A stretch of DNA of 64,000 nt from Hyaloperonospora brassicae (Eukaryota; Oomycota; Peronosporomycetes; Peronosporales; Peronosporaceae): the NCBI GenBank assembly GCA_947650285.1, contig CANTFL010001391.1, positions 62,001 to 126,000 of the forward strand, given 5' to 3'. This document shows positions 59,113 to 64,000 of this stretch, in pieces (position 1 is the first letter of the stretch; each line of letters begins with the position of its first letter). The notes beneath the pieces were generated by a model. The model searched no databases. It was not told the DNA's origin and saw only the letters and a program-made list of their open reading frames with translations. The position numbers and the translations under genes were made by a program.

Positions 59113-59215
59113 ACGAGAAGAGCGCGTTTATGGACCGCAAAGCCCTTTTGTTCCGCTGCCGCGCGAGTTGTCTTGAGGAATCCAGGCTCCTCGCCGATCT
59201 AGAGCGTGCGTCCAA

Positions 59216-59606
59216 TGTAACGGGGCAGCCCGTTACATGAAATTGTCACTTTAAGGAAAGTGACAATAAAGAATATAAAGATGGATATTCTTTAAACAAT
59301 ATCACCAAAGTGGTGATATTGAAGGGTCGACCAAAACTTCTGTTCATTGGTTGATATCGTGATGATATCAACCCACCAATCGCCGCAAGACGCGCGCAAT
59401 GAGTGGTGACGAGACGTCACCATACATCCAGTTATATTAGTATAGTTAAACTAAGTCAAACAGAGAGACAGTAGTTAAAAGACTTAATTTATTAATATAA
59501 CAGTTCTACTTTTACCCTACCTACGCTTCCTCGCTGGCCACGTGTACGTCTGTCGGGGCACCGAAAACCCTTGCGTTAAGTTCACGCAAGGGTGTGCTCC
59601 GTTACA
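59216..59606 (+). repeat. 5' LTR of Gypsy A3 (391 bp), made of serial hairpins
   Basis: It begins TGTAACGGGGCAGCCCGTTACA-like (itself a hairpin, 59216-59237) and ends CTCCGTTACA at 59606. Further inverted repeats are at 59242-59267, 59268-59293, 59297-59321, 59349-59373, 59404-59422 and 59567-59593, with arms of 8-12 bp. The same LTR occurs as a solo copy at 15498-15888. Confidence 0.92.
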
Positions 59607-59628
59607 CCAGGTAGCACTTTGTAGTCCT
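59607..59628 (+). promoter_or_regulatory. Possible primer-binding site of Gypsy A3
   Basis: CCAGGTAGCACTTTGTAGTC follows the LTR directly and aligns with CCTGGTAGCAC in A1 and CCTGATAGCAC (minus strand) in A2. The first T of the expected TGG is A here. Confidence 0.3.
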
Positions 59629-59650
59629 TCCAAAGACCACAACATCCATC

Positions 59651-60650
59651 ATGAACATGTTGGATGAAGAAGACACCTTTCACGCCACGCGTGAAGGGTT
59701 TACCCATTTAAGTGACATCGAATGGGGTGCGGTAGAACGAATGAGTTCTACCGTAGGCGAACTCGTCGTTAGCGCCATGTTGGAGTCTCTAGACAGAGAC
59801 CAACAACATGCTGCTATTGCCAAGTTCATTCAGAATGAACTTGCTCTCGAGAGGGAGAAAGTAGCCTTGCTTCACCAGCAAGGCTCTCAACAGGCCGAGC
59901 AGTTGAGAGAACTCGGTGCTCAACAGACGGAGCTGTTGAGACAGCAGCAATTCCATGCTGCTGTGGGCGGGACGGCGCATGCGCGTCGTCCCGAAGTCAT
60001 GAAAGTCGACATCTCCAAGTACAGTGGAGTCCCGGAGGACTCCCTGTTACTATGATTTGTCGAACTCGACAGAGCCCTAAGGGCTCGTCGCGTCGAAGAT
60101 GAGCAAATGAAACTCACATTTGCTCAGACACACTTGGCAGGGAGTGCCAAAACTTGGTCCCTGGGACTCGAGAGTAGCGACTTAAATGTGTTTAGGTCGC
60201 TAGATGACTTCAAGTCACGGCTCAGACAAACGTTTGAGCCGCCACGCTGAGTTCAGGGCTCGTTCAGAGCTCCTGAAACTCAAGCAGGGTAAGCGTGGTG
60301 TGCACGCTTACGCACAACATATACGACTCCTCGCGAGTAGTATAACAACTAAACCAGTCCATGAACACACGTCGATTACGGTGTTCATGCAAGGGCTCGA
60401 ATAAGGGCCCGTCAGGAGCCATCTGTTCCGCCTTGAGCTGAATACGCTTGAAGATGCGATATCAGCCGCGGAACAGGAAGACTTTAGCATGAGACAGGCT
60501 CATGCTAGCTCAAACTCTTATCTTCCACCGAGACGACAAGATATCGGAGGTCCAGAACCAATAGAACTCTGCTATGTTGAGAGCGAGAGACCTCGTTTTT
60601 CAAACAACAAGCGATTGCAGAGGTGCAATCGCTGTCATCAAAAAGTGGTC
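59651..60650 (+). pseudogene. Gypsy A3 gag pseudogene
   Basis: It starts MNMLDEEDTF at 59651 and is open for 134 codons (LDRDQQHAAI, then a Gln-rich QQAEQLRELGAQQTELLRQQQ that may be a coiled coil) to a TGA at 60053-60055. After it the same frame continues FVELDRALRARRVEDEQMKLTFAQ to a stop near 60250; later parts lie in other frames to about 60650 (AEQEDFSMRQAHASSNSY). The CCHC knuckle seen in A2 is missing: after CNRC the sequence jumps about 150 bp ahead. The first stop is shared with A2 and replaces the Trp codon of A1. Confidence 0.82.
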
Positions 60651-61119
60651 GGGGTCAGTAGGGGCGGAGCGCCCTACTGATCCAGCAACCTCAAGAGAAT
60701 TTGCAAATCTCTTGACGAAAGTTGCTCCAGATACACAATCATTGTGTGTCTCTGCACCTGGTGATGACGTTTCGCTCGCCACCTTGAATTTGGAAGCGAC
60801 AAATGATTTGTCGCTTCGTGCCCTAGTAGACTGTGGGGCGTCGAACAACTTTCTTCGTCGCCAGTCACTAGAGGTTCGTAGGCTCAAGTTCGTTGAGCGC
60901 GACATTCCCCTCACAAGGATGACGGTGCGCCTTGCAACAGGCGCATCGATAACCGTTGAGAAACGTGTAGTAGGAATCCACTACACGTTAGAGGGCGAAC
61001 AGTACGATGATGACTTCATCGTACTAGATCTGGATGACAAATTTGATGTCATCCTGGGATTACCGTGGCTCAGAAAGTACGAGCCAAGGGTGAGCTGGCA
61101 GCATCGATCCTGTAGTTGA
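60574..61119 (+). pseudogene. Gypsy A3 retropepsin (protease) region
   Basis: The frame is open for 181 codons. LRALVDCGASNNFLRR near 60815-60860 is the active-site region (D-C-G-A in place of D-T/S-G-A), and FDVILGLPWLRKYEP near 61040-61085 is the second conserved block. It would be released from a Gag-Pol polyprotein and process it. The frame ends at a TGA just after WQHRS, earlier than in A2, where it runs on. The presence of DCGAS in A2 as well suggests the Cys is tolerated in this family. Confidence 0.8.
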
Positions 61120-61316
61120 TCACTACACTGTGGAGCAAGCTCCCGGCGGCTGTACAGATGTACAGGCTGCGCCGAAGGTCTACCACTCGAATAAGTCGAG
61201 TGGATGGGACATGGATGCATGCCTAGCGGGCAGCATCTTTGAAGAAAGAAACCTGTTGCCCCCAAGGGGCAACATGTCAATCCTAGGCCGACTGGAGAGT
61301 CGACCGTAGAGGATCG

Positions 61317-61800
61317 GTGCCTGACTCTGGTTGCACATCACAGTCGGAAGACGTCGAGGGAATAAGTCCCCACGTACTTGAGGAAGGAATTCCTCAAGAG
61401 TCGCTTGCTGAGGGATCAGGCCCTCAGCAACCTGTGGAAGCAAGTTCCCAGGAAGTAACCGATACGTTGAACGTCTTGGATAATGACGGATCAAGCGTTG
61501 GCGCTTATACGCTTGATCTGATTGTGCCTCCGAAGATAAATTCGGAGATAACCTCAATTGCCAACTCTAGAACCGAAACGGTTCTTGCGTGATCTGCGCA
61601 GTGGCGAAGTCAAGCAGATTTGCATACTTGTCGCAGAGGATGCGTATGTGACCGATATTCGGTCGGCAACAGTATTTGCTGAGAACGAACAGGTTCTCAG
61701 GAGCTCATCGATGGACGAAAGTGTCCTCGATGAGAAGACTCGGATTGAGCGATACACGTCTCGATCTTGTGAGTCGCTTCAAAAAAATCCTTTGTAGAAG
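61317..61800 (+). pseudogene. Linker between protease and RT in Gypsy A3
   Basis: Two open stretches (61317-61592 and 61558-61797) are rich in acidic residues and Ser and cover the usual protease-RT linker. There is no catalytic motif. A frame change sits near 61558-61592. The region is dense in hairpins (61377-61398, 61405-61430, 61569-61585, 61650-61664 and 61679-61700). Confidence 0.55.
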
Positions 61801-61847
61801 GATTTGATCGAATTCAGGGATGTTTACCTGAATCTGTACCTTGCGAG

Positions 61848-62902
61848 TTGCCTAAGGATAAAGGCACTCGACACGAGATCGAGCTCAAACCGGGCTCTAA
61901 GGACTGTGTCATGAAGCAGTGGCCACTGCCTCGTGAACAAGTACTAGCGATCGAAAAGTTCTTTGCCGATCGCTTAGCAGCGGGCCATGTGAGGGAATCA
62001 ACATCCCCTCACAGCTCTTCGACCTTCTGTGAGCGAAAGGCCACAGGAGGGTGGCGTATAGTGCACGCCCTCAACAAATTGAATGCTGCAACGGTACCGG
62101 CTCAGACGCCGATACCGAGGAAGGACGTAATCATAGATGGTATGTCAAAGAGTACCATCTTTTCGTCCATGGATCTGATGGATGGATTCTATCAGATCCT
62201 GATGCGTGAACGGGACGTCCCGTTCACGGCAGTGAGTACCCCCAGCGAGATGCTGTGGGAGTGGCTAGTGATGCCACAGGGGCTGAGTAATTCCCCTGCA
62301 ACATTCAACAGATGTGTTAAAATCTGTTGAGACCGGTGCGAGACTTCGCATTGAATTACTTCGACGATGTGTTCGTCCATAGCCGGGCTATGGACGGAAA
62401 GACGGACGTTGAAGTTCACAGAAATCACGTTCGTCAGGTTGTTCAACTTATGCGCAAACAAAAGTTGTACGCAAACCTCAAGAAGTGTATATTTGCGGCT
62501 AGCGAAATACCGCTTCTTGGGTACATCGTGGGTAAACACGGCGTACGCCCTGATCCCGAAAAGATCAAGGCGATCACCGACTGGCCAGTGCCAGTCGATG
62601 TCAAGGGACTAAGGAAGTTCCTTGGTCTAGCGGCGTACTTGCGCAAGTACTCGCGCAACTACGCCGAGATGACTGTTCATCTTTCTTGCTTGCTCAAGAA
62701 AAATGTCAAGTGGTCATGGAACGCTGAATGCCAGCGTTCCCTTAAAGGTACCATGCAAAGCTTGATGCAATCGCCGATCTTGGCGATTGCAGATCAGGAC
62801 AGACCATTTCATGTGGTCTGTGACGCCAGCGATTTCGCAATCGGCTGTGCGTTAATGCAGTATGGCACAGATGGCGCGGACCGCGTCATCTGTTATCGGT
62901 AG
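61848..62902 (+). pseudogene. Gypsy A3 reverse transcriptase
   Basis: The first part (61848-62330) reads FADRLAAGHVRES, RIVHALNKLNA, then SSMDLMDGFYQ with the first catalytic Asp, and VMPQGLSNSPATF. It ends at a TGA in 62328-62330. A frameshift leads to 62327-62902 with YFDDVFVHS (YxDD box, second and third Asp), LKKCIFA, LGYIVGKHGVRPDPEK and FLGLAAYLRKY, then the start of RNase H (DASDFAIGCALMQ). A TAG follows at 62900-62902. The enzyme would copy element RNA into DNA. All three catalytic Asp are present, but the frame is broken. Confidence 0.9.
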
Positions 62903-63388
62903 CGTCATCTGCAAGCAGTTGAGCGTAATTACCCAGTGCATGACAAGGAACTCCTTGCCATGAAGTATGAACTGGCTTAGTTTCGCGTCTATCTTTTGGG
63001 AGATAGACCGTTTGTTGTCTATACGGACCATGCGTCATTACGCACGACCGTAAACAGCCCACACCTCTCGCAAAGAATGGCGAGGTGGCTGTCTTTCTTC
63101 GCGGAGTATAACTTCTCCGTGGAGTATAAACCGGGACGACTCAATGTCGTCGCGGATGCTCTTTCGCGCCGGCCCGATTTCGAGCCGGACGCACAAATCA
63201 ACAGTGAGGATAAGCCCACTGTTGCGACACTGTCAGTCACTGTCCCGTCGTCAAGTTTACTTGACGACGTACGAAAGGCATACGCGGAAGATAAGGATCT
63301 TCTGCGAATGATGGATCATCTGGTGAATCCATCCAGTAAATCCATGAGGGATTTACCGGCTTTGTGCCGATCCTCATCGGATCGGTAA
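62903..63388 (+). pseudogene. Gypsy A3 RNase H, C-terminal part
   Basis: After the TAG the same frame continues (ERNYPVHDKELLAMK, with the catalytic Glu) to a second TAG at 62978-62980. An open frame at 62996-63388 then has VVYTDHASLRT (third catalytic Asp) and VVADALSRRPDF, the usual end of RNase H in Gypsy elements. A linker to integrase follows and stops near 63388. Hairpins at 62988-63007, 63200-63223 and others overlay the coding sequence. Confidence 0.85.
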
Positions 63389-64000
63389 TGTACACGCAAC
63401 GGACTGCTGTACTATACAGCTGTTGCCGACGACACTCGTCGTGTCGTCATACCCGCTCATCATGATTTTCGTTTGCGCATCATGTATGAGTGTCACGATG
63501 CCCCAACAAGCGGCCATCGTGGAAGGAAAAAGTCTTACCTCACAGTAAGTCGTGACTTTTACTGGCCCCGCCAGTAATAGTTTGTTCGCAAGTACGTATG
63601 TACTTGCGAGGTTTATCATCGGGTGAAGCCTAGTCCTTCATCCCGTGCGCCATTGCAGCCTCTGCCTGTTCCGACAGAGTGCTGGCAGTCCGTTTCAATG
63701 GACTTCGTCTTCGGGTTTCCCGAAGACGCTCACAAGAATAATGGTATTCTTATGTTTGTTGGCCGATTCAGCAAGATGGTCCATCTTGCTGCAGTCCCTG
63801 AGTCGACCAAGGCTCAAGGTTGTGCTCGTGTCTTTCTAGACACGGTCTTTAGACTCCACGGGTTACCCCTTGAACTCGTATCCGACCGTGAACTTCGGTT
63901 CACGGCGGTATTTTGGCATATCGTGTTCCGTTCTCTCGGAACACGGTTGAAGATGTCCACTTCTGACCATCCAGAAACAGATGGTCAGACGGAACGTGCG
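63389..64000 (+). pseudogene. Gypsy A3 integrase, truncated by window end
   Basis: It reads RIMYECHDAPTSGHRGRK near 63473 (the His part of the HHCC zinc region). Two adjacent stops follow near 63576, then KYVCTCEVYHRVKP, where the last zinc-binding Cys is Tyr although A1 keeps CEVC. The core begins SMDFVFGFPEDAHK (first catalytic Asp, near 63698), then FSKMVHLA and FRLHGLP. VSDRELRFT (second Asp) and DHPETDGQTER follow at the edge. The catalytic Glu and the C-terminal domain lie beyond 64000 if present. Confidence 0.88.

Larger units (their letters stand above)
48798..59215 (-). mobile_element. LINE (non-LTR retrotransposon), minus strand, split by two insertions
   Basis: Read on the minus strand from 59.2 kb it contains ORF1 with a CCHC knuckle, an endonuclease of the EEP type, RT and RNase H, in the order normal for I-like/L1-like LINEs that carry RNase H. 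A 1794-bp insert splits the endonuclease, and a 1184-bp insert lies between endonuclease and RT. Without them the element is about 7.4 kb. All ORFs have stops or frameshifts. The 5' end abuts the LTR of Gypsy A3, which may have inserted into it; the 3' end is not defined precisely. Confidence 0.82.
59216..64000 (+). mobile_element. Gypsy A3: best-preserved A-family element, cut by the window end
   Basis: It runs LTR, leader, gag, retropepsin, RT, RNase H and integrase in one orientation. Catalytic landmarks survive, but at least five stops or frameshifts and a deletion of the gag zinc knuckle make this copy non-autonomous. The 3' LTR is outside the window. The whole copy is unusually rich in short perfect inverted repeats (see findings). 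Confidence 0.92.

Overview
The window looks like a gene-poor, repeat-dense stretch of an oomycete plant-pathogen genome (Phytophthora or a downy mildew; I cannot name the species). The reasons are two short intron-less genes for secreted proteins with degenerate RxLR/EER-type effector signatures, a TCATTC initiator-like motif close to one of their ATGs, and a filling of Ty3/Gypsy, LINE and Mutator-like elements of types common in oomycetes. I see no housekeeping gene, tRNA, rRNA or CRISPR array.

Layout. 27-506 (-): effector candidate 1. 507-2654: nothing recognisable. 2655-5111: a segment bounded by ~200-bp inverted arms, with an unidentified decayed interior. 5658-16337: complete but degenerate Gypsy element A1 with ~1.5-kb LTRs; a 391-bp solo LTR of a sister subfamily sits in its 3' LTR. 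16338-37470: AT-rich, stop-ridden sequence that still contains three Ty3/Gypsy pol relics: an integrase at ~19.7-20.6 kb (-), RT/RNase H at ~26.9-28.3 kb (-), and RT at 36.2-37.47 kb (+). The last two are the same lineage in back-to-back orientation. 37472-39604: a Mutator-like (MULE) transposase relic. 39605-42114: Gypsy A2 (-), a 5' part with one LTR. 42813-45668: an inverted-repeat element carrying a 121-bp tandem array. 45954-46640 (+): effector candidate 2. 48798-59215: a LINE on the minus strand (ORF1, endonuclease, RT, RNase H) split by two later insertions, each with a readable target-site duplication: a 5'-truncated LINE fragment on the opposite strand (52692-53875) and a 1794-bp LTR-like sequence (54432-56225). 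59216-64000: Gypsy A3 (+), the best-preserved copy, cut by the window end inside integrase.

The most unusual signal is in the Gypsy A family. The LTR and the coding region of A3, and most corresponding sites in A2, are packed with short, nearly perfect inverted repeats (arms about 7-12 nt, loops about 0-10 nt), often one every 40-60 nt across gag, protease, RT and integrase. The other elements in the window do not show this at a glance. The LTRs of the 391-bp and 436-bp subfamilies are both built as strings of hairpins although their stem sequences differ. Decayed copy A1 keeps only worn versions in its coding part. This could reflect RNA or DNA structure under selection, or template-switch mutation during reverse transcription; it is the part of the window most worth testing.

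The genes do not form a pathway. The only plausible functional protein genes are the two effector candidates embedded in repeats, as expected of repeat-rich, fast-evolving oomycete compartments. The pol genes are all interrupted by stops, frameshifts or deletions.
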